Source: Streptomyces olivochromogenes (GTDB taxonomy: Bacteria > Actinomycetota > Actinomycetes > Streptomycetales > Streptomycetaceae). From it: a stretch of 64,000 bases of DNA. Location: the NCBI RefSeq assembly GCF_021538895.1, contig NZ_JADDRL010000037.1, positions 19,987 to 83,986 of the forward strand, written 5' to 3'. This document shows, piece after piece, positions 1-7,169 of the stretch. Every line of letters starts with the position of its first letter. The first letter of the stretch is position 1. The notes below the pieces were generated by a model. It was given only the letters and a program-made list of their open reading frames with translations. It was not told the DNA's origin and did no database searches. The translations under genes were made by a program, and so were the position numbers.

Positions 1-218
1 AGACCGTTGACTTCACGGGTCCCATCCAATCCAGCTGATGAAAGCCACGCAAAGAGGCTGGGCCGCAACCATTTTCAGCACTCGTGCATTCGAGTGGTCT
101 GAACGCCCCTCGCGCCTGCCCTACGACGGCACCATCGGGGGCGACTCGTAACGTCGGTGCGGACGACCTGAGAAAGGCCGACTCCATCCGTCCGCCACCT
201 TCCACGAAAAGTGACCCC
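1..218. other. Left-edge region with no gene seen
   Basis: No convincing coding sequence lies here. An open frame in phase with the TPR gene reaches back to position 84, but it lacks a ribosome-binding site and codes for no recognisable domain, so I treat it as upstream sequence. A short inverted repeat (CACTCG at 79-84, CGAGTG at 91-96, six-base loop) is visible and may be part of a leader. No clear promoter boxes were found. Confidence 0.5.
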
Positions 219-833
219 ATGAAACGTACGAGATTGTGGGCAGGGCTCGCCGTGACGGCGGCGGTCGCCACCGGGGTGACCTTCTGGGCGCTTCCGTCCC
301 CGTCGACCGTGCGGTCGGAATCCAAGGCCGCGTCCATGCGGTCGGAATCCAAGGCCCCGTCCACGCCCCAGAACGGCAATCAGGCGAACACGCTGTTGCG
401 GTCCGCACTCGAGAGCATGGCGAAGCAGGACACCCTCGGGGCCGCCCGGGACTACCGGCGTGTACTGGAACTGGATCCGAAGAACAAGTTCGCCTGGTAC
501 GGCCTCGGTCTCGTCGGTCAGCAGACCGGCAATCCGGCGGATGCGGTCGCCGCCTATGAGAAGGCTCTGGAGACCGATCCGTCATTCATGTCCGCTCTCT
601 ACAGCGAGGCGAATCTACTGAGGTTGAGCGATCCCGACCGGGCGATCAAGCTCTTGAAGCGTGCCGCTGCCGCCGATCCGAAGGCCACCTCGGTCCAGCT
701 GCAACTGGGTTCTCTCCTGGTGGAGCAGCACCGCAAGGGCGAGGCCGAGGACGCGTTCCGGCATGCGGTGGCGGTCGATCGCCGGGTTCTTTCCCAGGTG
801 CCGGAAGAATTCCGGGAGTCCGTGAGCCGGTGA
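219..833 (+). CDS. Membrane-anchored TPR protein
   Basis: This 204-residue protein starts with a basic stretch and a hydrophobic segment (about residues 6-26), which looks like an uncleaved signal anchor or a signal peptide. A Ser/Ala/Lys-rich linker follows, containing two near-identical nine-residue units. From about residue 60 onward it reads as three to four tetratricopeptide repeats (motifs such as WYGLGLVGQQTG and ALYSEANLLR). TPR domains bind proteins, so it is probably an extracytoplasmic scaffold; no enzymatic motif is seen. The ATG at 219 was chosen because the hydrophobic segment begins right after it; upstream there is only a weak purine run. It converges on rmlD and shares a terminator with it. 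The partner is unknown. Confidence 0.7.
   Translation: MKRTRLWAGLAVTAAVATGVTFWALPSPSTVRSESKAASMRSESKAPSTPQNGNQANTLLRSALESMAKQDTLGAARDYRRVLELDPKNKFAWYGLGLVGQQTGNPADAVAAYEKALETDPSFMSALYSEANLLRLSDPDRAIKLLKRAAAADPKATSVQLQLGSLLVEQHRKGEAEDAFRHAVAVDRRVLSQVPEEFRESVSR
310..356 (+). repeat. 27-nt coding direct repeat in the TPR protein linker
   Basis: The 20 bases at 310-329 recur exactly at 337-356, giving a 27-nt (nine-codon) period that encodes two copies of RSESKA plus a variable tail. It is in frame, so gain or loss of a unit would only change the length of the linker between the membrane anchor and the TPR domain. Confidence 0.85.
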
Positions 834-848
834 GTACCCGGCGCCCCG

Positions 849-889
849 GAAGGCGCCCTGCGGACCGTCGGGTTCCGCAGGGCGCCTTC
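849..889. terminator. Bidirectional terminator between TPR gene and rmlD
   Basis: A 16-bp perfect stem (849-864 with 874-889) closes a nine-base loop. It lies immediately after the TPR gene and touches the rmlD stop codon from the other side, so it can serve both converging transcripts. There is no U-run, as is usual in Streptomyces. Confidence 0.85.
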
Positions 890-1800
890 TACGTGTGGCG
901 GGCGCTCGCGCGCGCCGCGGCGGCCAGGTCGGCGAACACGGGTTCCTTCAGGGCGGCCGTCAGCTGGTCGTCCCACCGGGGGAGGGTGGCAAGGCCGGCC
1001 CGCAACCAGCTGTCGTGGCCCAGGACACCGAAGGCGGGGCGGGCGGCCGGACGCGGGAACTTGTCCGAGTCGACCGGGCGGATCCGCTCGGGATCGAGAC
1101 CGCTGAGCCGGAAGGCCTCACGCGCCAGACCGCACCAAGTGGTGCGGTCGCCCGCCGTGCCGTGGTAGATGCCGGCCGGTGCCTGTCCGGTCAGCGCGGC
1201 ACGGCCGAGGACGGCCAGCTGCCGGGCGAGGGCCCGGGACCAGGTCGGCTGGCCGTGCTGGTCGGCCACCACGTCCAAGGTCTCGTGCCGGGCCGCGAGT
1301 TTGAGCATGGTGGTCACGAAGTTCGGGCCGTGCGCGCCGTAGAGCCAGGCGGTGCGCACGACGTAGCCGGCACGGGGCAGCAGTTCGACGACTGCCCGCT
1401 CCCCCGCCAGTTTGCTTCGCCCGTACGCGTTGACGGGCCCCGTCGGAGCGTCTTCGGGGTACGGATGACGGGCGTCGCCGGGGAACACGTAGTCGGTGGA
1501 CACGTGGAGCAGGAGCGCGCCGCTGTCCGCGCAGGCGCGTGCGAGGTGGCGGACGCCCGTGCCGTTCACGGCTGTGGCCGCCGCCTCGGACCGCTCGGCG
1601 CCGTCGACGTCCGTCCACGCGGCGCAGTTGACGACCACTCGGTGACCGGCGACGGCGGCGCGGACGGCTGTCGGGTCGGTGATGTCGAGCCTGTCGCGGC
1701 TGAGCCCCGTCACCCAGACGTCCGGATCACCGGCGAGCTCGGCCAGCACATCCTGGCCGAGGAGCCCGTGTGCGCCGGTCACCAGCCAGCTCGTGGTCAT
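889..1800 (-). CDS. rmlD: dTDP-4-dehydrorhamnose reductase
   Basis: It catalyses the last step of dTDP-L-rhamnose synthesis, the NAD(P)H reduction of dTDP-4-dehydro-L-rhamnose. The 303-residue protein has the Rossmann motif TGAHGLLG near its N-terminus, the STDYVF segment and the SDR-type YGRSK (Tyr-xxx-Lys) catalytic motif, all typical of RmlD. Length is normal for the family. The ATG at 1800 overlaps the rmlB stop codon (ATGA), so the two are translationally coupled in the order rmlB-rmlD. An upstream in-frame extension inside rmlB is ignored. A hairpin terminator follows directly. Confidence 0.95.
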   Translation of the reverse strand: MTTSWLVTGAHGLLGQDVLAELAGDPDVWVTGLSRDRLDITDPTAVRAAVAGHRVVVNCAAWTDVDGAERSEAAATAVNGTGVRHLARACADSGALLLHVSTDYVFPGDARHPYPEDAPTGPVNAYGRSKLAGERAVVELLPRAGYVVRTAWLYGAHGPNFVTTMLKLAARHETLDVVADQHGQPTWSRALARQLAVLGRAALTGQAPAGIYHGTAGDRTTWCGLAREAFRLSGLDPERIRPVDSDKFPRPAARPAFGVLGHDSWLRAGLATLPRWDDQLTAALKEPVFADLAAAARASARHT

Positions 1801-2771
1801 CGCAGCGCGGCCCTCTCCTTGAGCGGCTCCCACCAGGAGCGGTGTGTGCGGTACCAGGCGACCGTGGCGGCCAGGCCCTCGGTGAAGGACACCTGCGGGA
1901 CATAGCCGAGGTGCTCGCGGATCTTGCTGTCGTCCAGCGAGTAGCGCAGGTCGTGGCCTTTGCGGTCGGCCACGTACTCGACCCGGTCCCAGCCCGCGCC
2001 GACCGCGTCCAGCAACAGGCCGGTGAGCTTGTGGTTGCTCAGCTCGGTCCCGCCACCGATGTTGTAGACCTCCCCGGCCCTGCCGCCGTGCAGGACCAGG
2101 TCGATGCCCCGGCAGTGGTCGGAGACGTGTACCCAGTCACGGATGTTGCGGCCGTCTCCGTAGAGGGGGACCGTCTTCCCGTCGATGAGGTTGGTGATGA
2201 AGAGCGGGATGACCTTCTCGGGGAACTGGTACGGCCCGTAGTTGTTGGAGCACCGGGTGATCACGACGTCCAGGCCGTGGGTGCGGTGGTAGGCGAGAGC
2301 CAGCAGGTCGGAGCCGGCCTTCGACGCGGAGTACGGGGAGTTCGGCGCCAGGGGCCAGCCCTCGGTCCATGCGCCTTCGCCGATCGAGCCGTAGACCTCG
2401 TCGGTGGAGACATGGACGAAGCGGCCGACACCGTGCCGGTGGGCCGCGTCCAGGAGCACCTGCGTACCCATCACATTGGTGCGGACGAAGGGTCCGGCCC
2501 CGTCGATCGACCGGTCCACGTGCGACTCGGCGGCGAAATGGACCACCGCGTCCTGGCCCGCCATCACCTGGTCGACCACATCCGGGTCGCAGATGTCGCC
2601 CCGGACGAAGGTGTAGCCCGGGTGTTCCGCCACCGGTGCGAGATTGGCCTCGACCCCCGAATAGGTGAGTGTGTCGAGGACGGTGATCCGCCCTGTCGGC
2701 TCCGAGTTCAGCCGTCGTCGGACGTATTCCGAGCCGATGAATCCAGCCCCGCCGGTTACAAGGACGCGCAT
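1797..2771 (-). CDS. rmlB: dTDP-glucose 4,6-dehydratase
   Basis: It converts dTDP-D-glucose to dTDP-4-keto-6-deoxy-D-glucose, the second step to dTDP-rhamnose. The 324-residue protein opens with MRVLVTGGAGFIGS (NAD-binding), and carries the STDEVYG segment, the SPYSASKAGSD (YxxxK) active site and the SNNYGPYQFPEK motif that marks RmlB. The ATG at 2771 is preceded by a GGAGAG ribosome-binding site. It is followed by rmlD with a four-base overlap and preceded by the collagen-like gene, from which a strong hairpin (2856-2892) separates it, so rmlBD may have its own promoter or depend on read-through. Confidence 0.97.
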   Translation of the reverse strand: MRVLVTGGAGFIGSEYVRRRLNSEPTGRITVLDTLTYSGVEANLAPVAEHPGYTFVRGDICDPDVVDQVMAGQDAVVHFAAESHVDRSIDGAGPFVRTNVMGTQVLLDAAHRHGVGRFVHVSTDEVYGSIGEGAWTEGWPLAPNSPYSASKAGSDLLALAYHRTHGLDVVITRCSNNYGPYQFPEKVIPLFITNLIDGKTVPLYGDGRNIRDWVHVSDHCRGIDLVLHGGRAGEVYNIGGGTELSNHKLTGLLLDAVGAGWDRVEYVADRKGHDLRYSLDDSKIREHLGYVPQVSFTEGLAATVAWYRTHRSWWEPLKERAALR

Positions 2772-2855
2772 AGCTCTCCGATTCTTCCTGCTGCCCGGCG
2801 TTTCAGCGCCGGGGCTTCCCTTCCGGTGCCAGGTCGCGGGCACGGGCGCAACGCG

Positions 2856-2892
2856 GACGGTGCCCGCGAGGCCGAAGCCTCGGGGCACCGTC
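2856..2892 (-). terminator. Hairpin between collagen-like gene and rmlB
   Basis: The stem pairs 2856-2865 with 2883-2892 and 2867-2872 with 2877-2882, with one bulged G and a CGAA tetraloop. It follows the collagen-like gene on the minus strand and precedes rmlB by about 85 bases. It probably terminates or attenuates transcription coming from rmlA-rmlC and the collagen-like gene. Confidence 0.75.
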
Positions 2893-2946
2893 GCTGATTC
2901 CCAGGGGAAGCGGACGGCAGCCGGCGCGCTGCCGTTCGCGTGGGAG

Positions 2947-4026
2947 TTACGGGGTGATGTCGGCGCAGACCACGTAGGCCGTGACCGTGTTCGGGGGAGC
3001 GGGCTCAGGCGCAGTGGGCCCGGTGGGCGCCCTGCCGACCTCCCACGCAACGGGGGTGTCCCCTGAAGCGTTGGGAACGGGCCTGTTGAGCGAGATGTCG
3101 GCGCCGGACTCCGAGAAGTACCCGCCGCCGGTGGCGATGTCGCCGGTGTCGCACGAGGCGATCACCGACTGGTCCGGGGGAGCGAAGGTGGCGGTCCTGA
3201 CGTACGTCTTGATACCCGAGGAACCCTGGGCACCCTGGGCTCCCTGCGCGCCCTGGGCTCCCTGAGCACCCTGGGCTCCCTGAGCACCCTGCGGACCCTG
3301 GGCACCCTGAGCACCCTGAGCACCCTGCGGACCCTGGGCTCCCTGAGCACCCTGGGCTCCCTGAGCACCCTGGGCTCCCTGGGCTCCCTGAGCTCCCTGG
3401 TTGCCCTGGTTACCCGAGGCACCCTGGGCACCCTGAGCTCCCTGGGCACCCTGGGCACCCTGGGCACCCTGGGCTCCCTGCGCACCCTGGTTGCCCTGGT
3501 GGCCCTGGGCACCCTGCGCACCCTGGGCACCCTGCGCACCCTGCGCACCCTGGGCGCCCTGCGCACCCTGGTTGCCCTGGTGACCCTGGGCACCCTGCGC
3601 ACCCTGGGCTCCCTGCGCACCCTGGGCTCCCTGCGCACCCTGGTTGCCCTCGGCACCCTGCGCACCCTGGGCTCCCTGAGCACCCTGGGCGCCCTGCGCA
3701 CCCTGGTGGCCCTTCTTGCCCTGCGGACCCTGCGGACCCTGCGGACCCTGCGGACCCTGCTTGCCAGGCTTGCCGTCATGACCGTCGTGGCCCGGCTTGC
3801 CCGGCTTGCCCGCGGGGCCTTGGGGACCCCGGTCGCCGCTCTTGCCGTCGTCGTAGCCGTACGGACTGGGGTCCGCATGGGTCGCGGCGTTGCCGACGTT
3901 CGACCTGTGAATGGCGTCGGCGATGGCGACCGTGTTCGGTACAACGTTGAGCATCACCGCAAGAGCGCCCGCCGACATCATCGTGGCGGTCCTCAGACGT
4001 GAGCTTCGGATCGTTCTACGGTTCAA
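2947..4026 (-). CDS. Secreted collagen-like repeat protein
   Basis: The 359-residue protein has an N-terminal hydrophobic segment (about residues 17-36, likely a signal peptide), a spacer, then roughly 200 residues of uninterrupted Gly-X-Y triplets. The first triplets are charged and Pro-rich (GKPGKPGHDGHDG), then GPQ, then an almost monotonous run of GAQ with occasional GNQ, GHQ and GPQ. A C-terminal domain of about 90 residues follows, with two cysteines (ASCDTGD and VVCAD) that could form a disulphide and may act as trimerisation or surface domain. The start is a TTG at 4026 with an excellent site (GAGGAAGG, five bases upstream). It lies between rmlC and rmlB. Triplets contain almost no Ser/Thr. 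The triple helix is inferred from the repeat, and partners are unknown. Confidence 0.9.
   Translation of the reverse strand: MNRRTIRSSRLRTATMMSAGALAVMLNVVPNTVAIADAIHRSNVGNAATHADPSPYGYDDGKSGDRGPQGPAGKPGKPGHDGHDGKPGKQGPQGPQGPQGPQGKKGHQGAQGAQGAQGAQGAQGAEGNQGAQGAQGAQGAQGAQGAQGHQGNQGAQGAQGAQGAQGAQGAQGAQGHQGNQGAQGAQGAQGAQGAQGAQGAQGASGNQGNQGAQGAQGAQGAQGAQGAQGAQGPQGAQGAQGAQGPQGAQGAQGAQGAQGAQGAQGAQGSSGIKTYVRTATFAPPDQSVIASCDTGDIATGGGYFSESGADISLNRPVPNASGDTPVAWEVGRAPTGPTAPEPAPPNTVTAYVVCADITP
3223..3835 (-). repeat. 9-bp coding repeat array (Gly-X-Y triplets)
   Basis: This stretch consists of in-frame nine-base units, each one Gly-X-Y triplet; on the plus strand it reads as endless CCCTGGGCA/CCCTGCGCA variants. 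About fifty near-identical GAQ units lie between 3223 and about 3715. The low codon variation suggests recent expansion. Slippage would keep the frame and only change the length of the rod. Confidence 0.9.
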
Positions 4027-4082
4027 GAGAACCTTCCTCAGAATCTGGGGTCAAACCGCAAGCGCGCGCAGTCGTTGCGCAT

Positions 4083-4098
4083 GATTCGCATGCGAGTC
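4083..4098. promoter_or_regulatory. 16-bp palindrome upstream of the collagen-like gene
   Basis: A 10-bp perfect palindrome (TCGCATGCGA) is extended to 16 bp (4083-4098) with one mismatched pair. It lies 57-72 bases upstream of the TTG start of the collagen-like gene, in a 171-base gap after rmlC. This position fits an operator. The binding protein is unknown. Confidence 0.45.
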
Positions 4099-4197
4099 AC
4101 GCCGCCTTGGGGCCACGGACAAAACCATTCTTAAACTCACGACAATGACATGGTCAGGGTTTGACGGCATGTCACCATGAGGATCACCCGAGCGGGC

Positions 4198-4785
4198 TCA
4201 ATGGCGTCTGCGATATGCCAGACAGTCTCCGAACGAAGGCAACAGGCCTTTTCGCTCGGCCTCCTCCAGTGTGGGCGCCGCCGCATCCTTTCGGGAAAGC
4301 AACGGCGTGAGGTCTTCGGGCCAGGCGATGGCCAGCGCCGGATCGAGCGGGTCGATTCCGAATTCACGTTCCGGCGCGTATCCCTCCGAACAGAGGTACA
4401 CCACAGTGGAGTTGTCCTCCAGCGCCATGAAGGCGTGCCCCAGGCCTTCGGAGAGGTAGACGCAACGGTGCGTCGTGTCGTCGAGCCGGACGGCCTCCCA
4501 GGTCCCGAACGTCGGAGAGCCGGTGCGGAGGTCGACGATCACATCGAGCACGGCGCCGCCGACACAGGTGACGTACTTGGCCTGACCGGGCGGGACCGAT
4601 GCGTAGTGAACACCTCGGAGAGTTCCGAGGGCGGAGCGGGAGCAATTGGCTTGCGCGAGCCGCAACCGCCGATCGGTGGATTCATGGAATTTTTCATCCT
4701 TGAACCACTCATGAAAGCGGCCCCGGTCGTCCGCGAATACCCTGGGCGTTTCCACCCAGGCTCCTTCGATGCCCAGTGGTCTCAT
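4198..4785 (-). CDS. rmlC: dTDP-4-dehydrorhamnose 3,5-epimerase
   Basis: It epimerises dTDP-4-keto-6-deoxy-D-glucose at C3 and C5, the third rhamnose step. The 195-residue cupin-fold protein shows the RmlC signatures DDRGRFHEWF, the catalytic-His segment GVHY, and the GLGHAFMALED segment. Length is normal. The ATG at 4785 overlaps the rmlA stop (ATGA) and has GGAGC seven bases upstream inside rmlA, so the two genes are translationally coupled. The family also contains 3- or 5-only epimerases for other deoxysugars, but a full rmlABCD set here makes rhamnose by far the most likely product. Confidence 0.95.
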   Translation of the reverse strand: MRPLGIEGAWVETPRVFADDRGRFHEWFKDEKFHESTDRRLRLAQANCSRSALGTLRGVHYASVPPGQAKYVTCVGGAVLDVIVDLRTGSPTFGTWEAVRLDDTTHRCVYLSEGLGHAFMALEDNSTVVYLCSEGYAPEREFGIDPLDPALAIAWPEDLTPLLSRKDAAAPTLEEAERKGLLPSFGDCLAYRRRH

Positions 4786-5705
4786 GTGAGTGCTCCGTGA
4801 CGCGTTCCGCTTCCTCTTTGCGGCATGAGGACATGACGGGAATCCTCCAGCAGACCCATCAGATAGTGGCCGTATCCGCTCTTGAGCAGCGGCTCGGCGA
4901 GTTCCCGGAGTTGCTCGTCGTCGATCAGACCGGCCCGCCAGACCGCCTCCTCGACGCAGCCGATCTTGAAGCCCTGGCGCTCCTCGATCACCCGAACGAA
5001 CTCCGCGGCCTGAACCATCGAGGTGAAGGTCCCGGTGTCGAGCCAGGCCGTACCTCGGTCGAGTCGGGTGACGTGCAGCGACCCGGCCTCCAGATAGGCC
5101 CTGTTGAGGTCCGAGATCTCCAACTCGCCCCGGGGACTGGGTCGCAGACCTCGGGCGATGTCCACGACGTGACGGTCGTAGAAGTAGAGGCCGGGTACGG
5201 CGTAGCGGGACTTCGGCCGGGCCGGCTTCTCCTCGATGGACAACGCCCGGCCCGACTCGTCGAACTCCACGACGCCATAGGCCGAGGGGTTGGCGACCGG
5301 ATAGGCGAACACCCTGCCGCCCTCGATGTCGCCGTCATGGTGGGCCAGGCGGGTGCCGAGGCCGCTTCCGTGGAAGATGTTGTCGCCCAGGATCAGGGCC
5401 ACGGGCTCGCCGCCGATGAAATCGGCCCCCAACAGGAAGGCCTGGGCGATGCCCTCCGGGTGTTCCTGGGCCACGTACTCCAGCCGCAGGCCCAGTTGAC
5501 CGCCGTCGCCGAGCAAACGACGGAACTGATACTGGTCTTCAGGGGTGGTGATGATCAGGATGTCCCGAATACCCGCCATCACCAATGTGGAAAGCGGGTA
5601 ATAGACCATCGGTTTGTCGAAAACCGGCAGCAGTTGCTTGGACACCGAGCGGGTCAGCGGCCACAGTCGCGAGCCGGTACCTCCGGCCAGGAGAATTCCG
5701 CGCAT
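4782..5705 (-). CDS. rmlA: Glucose-1-phosphate thymidylyltransferase
   Basis: It makes dTDP-glucose from dTTP and glucose-1-phosphate, the entry step to dTDP-rhamnose. The 307-residue protein carries the nucleotidyltransferase signature GGTGSRLWPLT, the KQLLPVFDKPMVYYPL segment, and the sugar-binding LILGDNIFHG and VEFDESGRALSIEEKP motifs of the RmlA family. The length is slightly above that of the common 290-residue enzymes through a short C-terminal tail. It is the first gene of the leftward rmlA-rmlC unit, and its promoter must lie in the 136-base gap shared with the divergent glycosyltransferase gene; no clear -35/-10 pair was identified. Confidence 0.96.
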   Translation of the reverse strand: MRGILLAGGTGSRLWPLTRSVSKQLLPVFDKPMVYYPLSTLVMAGIRDILIITTPEDQYQFRRLLGDGGQLGLRLEYVAQEHPEGIAQAFLLGADFIGGEPVALILGDNIFHGSGLGTRLAHHDGDIEGGRVFAYPVANPSAYGVVEFDESGRALSIEEKPARPKSRYAVPGLYFYDRHVVDIARGLRPSPRGELEISDLNRAYLEAGSLHVTRLDRGTAWLDTGTFTSMVQAAEFVRVIEERQGFKIGCVEEAVWRAGLIDDEQLRELAEPLLKSGYGHYLMGLLEDSRHVLMPQRGSGTRHGALT

Positions 5706-5841
5706 GGCAGCACCATAGGCGAATTACCCATAAATGCCGGTTTGTTACACGCCACCTCAGGGCGTTTCGGACATACTGTTCGCCGTCGCGCCCGGATGCC
5801 GTCCGCAGGCGCGATCGAGCGCGACCTGAACGGAGTCCGGA

Positions 5842-7125
5842 ATGCTCGACACTGCCGCCGAGGAACCGCGTCGGAGCACGGCCGATCCCATGGTGATGAC
5901 GCTGGCCGCCTACACGATGGTGGTGATGGCGGTCTCGGTCCGCATCCTCCTGCTCCCCAGCGAGTCGGGGGACTACGTCACCTTCCTTGCGCCCTGGTAC
6001 TGGCACATCGTGAGCCACGGCGGGTTCCCGGCTCTCGCCGACCCCGGCTTCTCCGACTACAACGTCCCCTACCTCTACCTGCTGGCCGCACTGACCTACC
6101 TGCCAGTCCCCCCACTGGTGGGCATCAAGTGGATCTCGATCCTGTTCGACCTGGCGCTGGCGTACTACAGCTTCCGGATCGTGGCCGTGCTCCGGCCCAC
6201 GCAGCGCTGGGCGGCCGTCGGCGCCGCCGCGGCGGTGCTCTTCCTGCCCACCGTCGTCACGAACAGCGGTTGGTGGGGGCAGTGCGACGCCATCTACGTG
6301 GCCTTCCTGGTCGGTGCGATCTACCACGTGCTGCGCCACCGGCCGTGGTGGGCGTGCGCGTTCTTCGGGCTCGCCCTGGCGTTCAAGTTCCAGGCCGTCT
6401 TCCTCTTCCCCTTCCTGCTCGTACTGGTGCTGGTGGGACGGGTGCCGTGGCGGTGCCTGCTCGCCATTCCCGCGACGTATCTCGTACTCGATGTCCCGGC
6501 CCTGCTGCTCGGCGCCGACCCCGGTCCGCTGCTGACGGTCTACTCCCGGCAGACGGGCACGTATCCCGCCCTCAGCATCAATGCGCCGTCCGTGTACGAG
6601 TTCGTGTCGGTGCCTGGTGACACCAGCGGCGTGCGCAGCGCGGGCATCGTGATCGCGGGAGTCCTCGTGTCGCTCCTGATCGGACTGTCCGTGTGGGCAC
6701 TGCGGCGCGGCCGACGCGGTGTACCGCACTCCGGATCCGGCGTACCGGGACTCACGGACACCCGGATCGTGCTGCTCGCCGCCTGCTCCTCGGTCGTGGT
6801 GCCGTTCCTGCTGCCCTCGATGCACGAGCGGTACTTCTACGCGGCGGACGTGCTCAGCGTGGTGGCCGCGTTCCAGCTGCCCCGTCAGCTCTGGTACGTG
6901 CCACTGCTGGTGCAACTGGCATCGTTCGGCAGCTACCTGTACTGCTGCGTCTCACCAGCCATGACTCCCTATCTGTCGATGCCCGCGCACGCCGCGCTGA
7001 TGCTCCTCGCACTGATCGCTCTGCTCCGGACGACGATCCACGAGTTCCGTCACGGAAACCAAACACCGAGCGTGCCCCCTCAGGCCGTCGCCGACAGGAA
7101 CTCGGTCGAGCCGGCTTCGGCCTAG
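5842..7125 (+). CDS. Polytopic mannosyltransferase-like membrane protein (Gpi18-related)
   Basis: The 427-residue protein has about ten hydrophobic segments. A loop segment SGWWGQCDAIY carries the WGQxD-type motif of the GT-C mannosyltransferases related to Gpi18, and conserved aromatic/acidic residues sit in the first extracytoplasmic loop (SDYNVPYLYLL). Such enzymes use a polyprenyl-phosphate sugar as donor and act outside the membrane. The ATG at 5842 has GGAG six bases upstream. A second GT-C enzyme starts 44 bases after its stop, so the two probably form an operon divergent from rmlA. The acceptor is not known; a glycolipid, cell-wall glycan or the nearby secreted protein are all possible. 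Confidence 0.75.
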   Translation: MLDTAAEEPRRSTADPMVMTLAAYTMVVMAVSVRILLLPSESGDYVTFLAPWYWHIVSHGGFPALADPGFSDYNVPYLYLLAALTYLPVPPLVGIKWISILFDLALAYYSFRIVAVLRPTQRWAAVGAAAAVLFLPTVVTNSGWWGQCDAIYVAFLVGAIYHVLRHRPWWACAFFGLALAFKFQAVFLFPFLLVLVLVGRVPWRCLLAIPATYLVLDVPALLLGADPGPLLTVYSRQTGTYPALSINAPSVYEFVSVPGDTSGVRSAGIVIAGVLVSLLIGLSVWALRRGRRGVPHSGSGVPGLTDTRIVLLAACSSVVVPFLLPSMHERYFYAADVLSVVAAFQLPRQLWYVPLLVQLASFGSYLYCCVSPAMTPYLSMPAHAALMLLALIALLRTTIHEFRHGNQTPSVPPQAVADRNSVEPASA

Positions 7126-7169
7126 CACTTCGCGTACCGGGTTCCCACCGCAATGCACAGGAGATCCTG

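Noticed and set aside
3223..3835. Regular short repeats that could look like a CRISPR or minisatellite array
   Set aside because: The nine-base units have no spacers and are in frame with a secreted Gly-X-Y protein; it is a coding repeat.
3499..4002. Plus-strand Leu/Thr/Arg repeat frame over the collagen-like region
   Set aside because: It is the antisense reading of the Gly-X-Y repeats; no start signal, and the minus-strand gene has a strong ribosome-binding site and signal peptide.
4776..6620. Plus-strand frame over rmlA running into the glycosyltransferase gene
   Set aside because: It overlaps two well-supported genes in a different strand or frame and encodes no recognisable domain.
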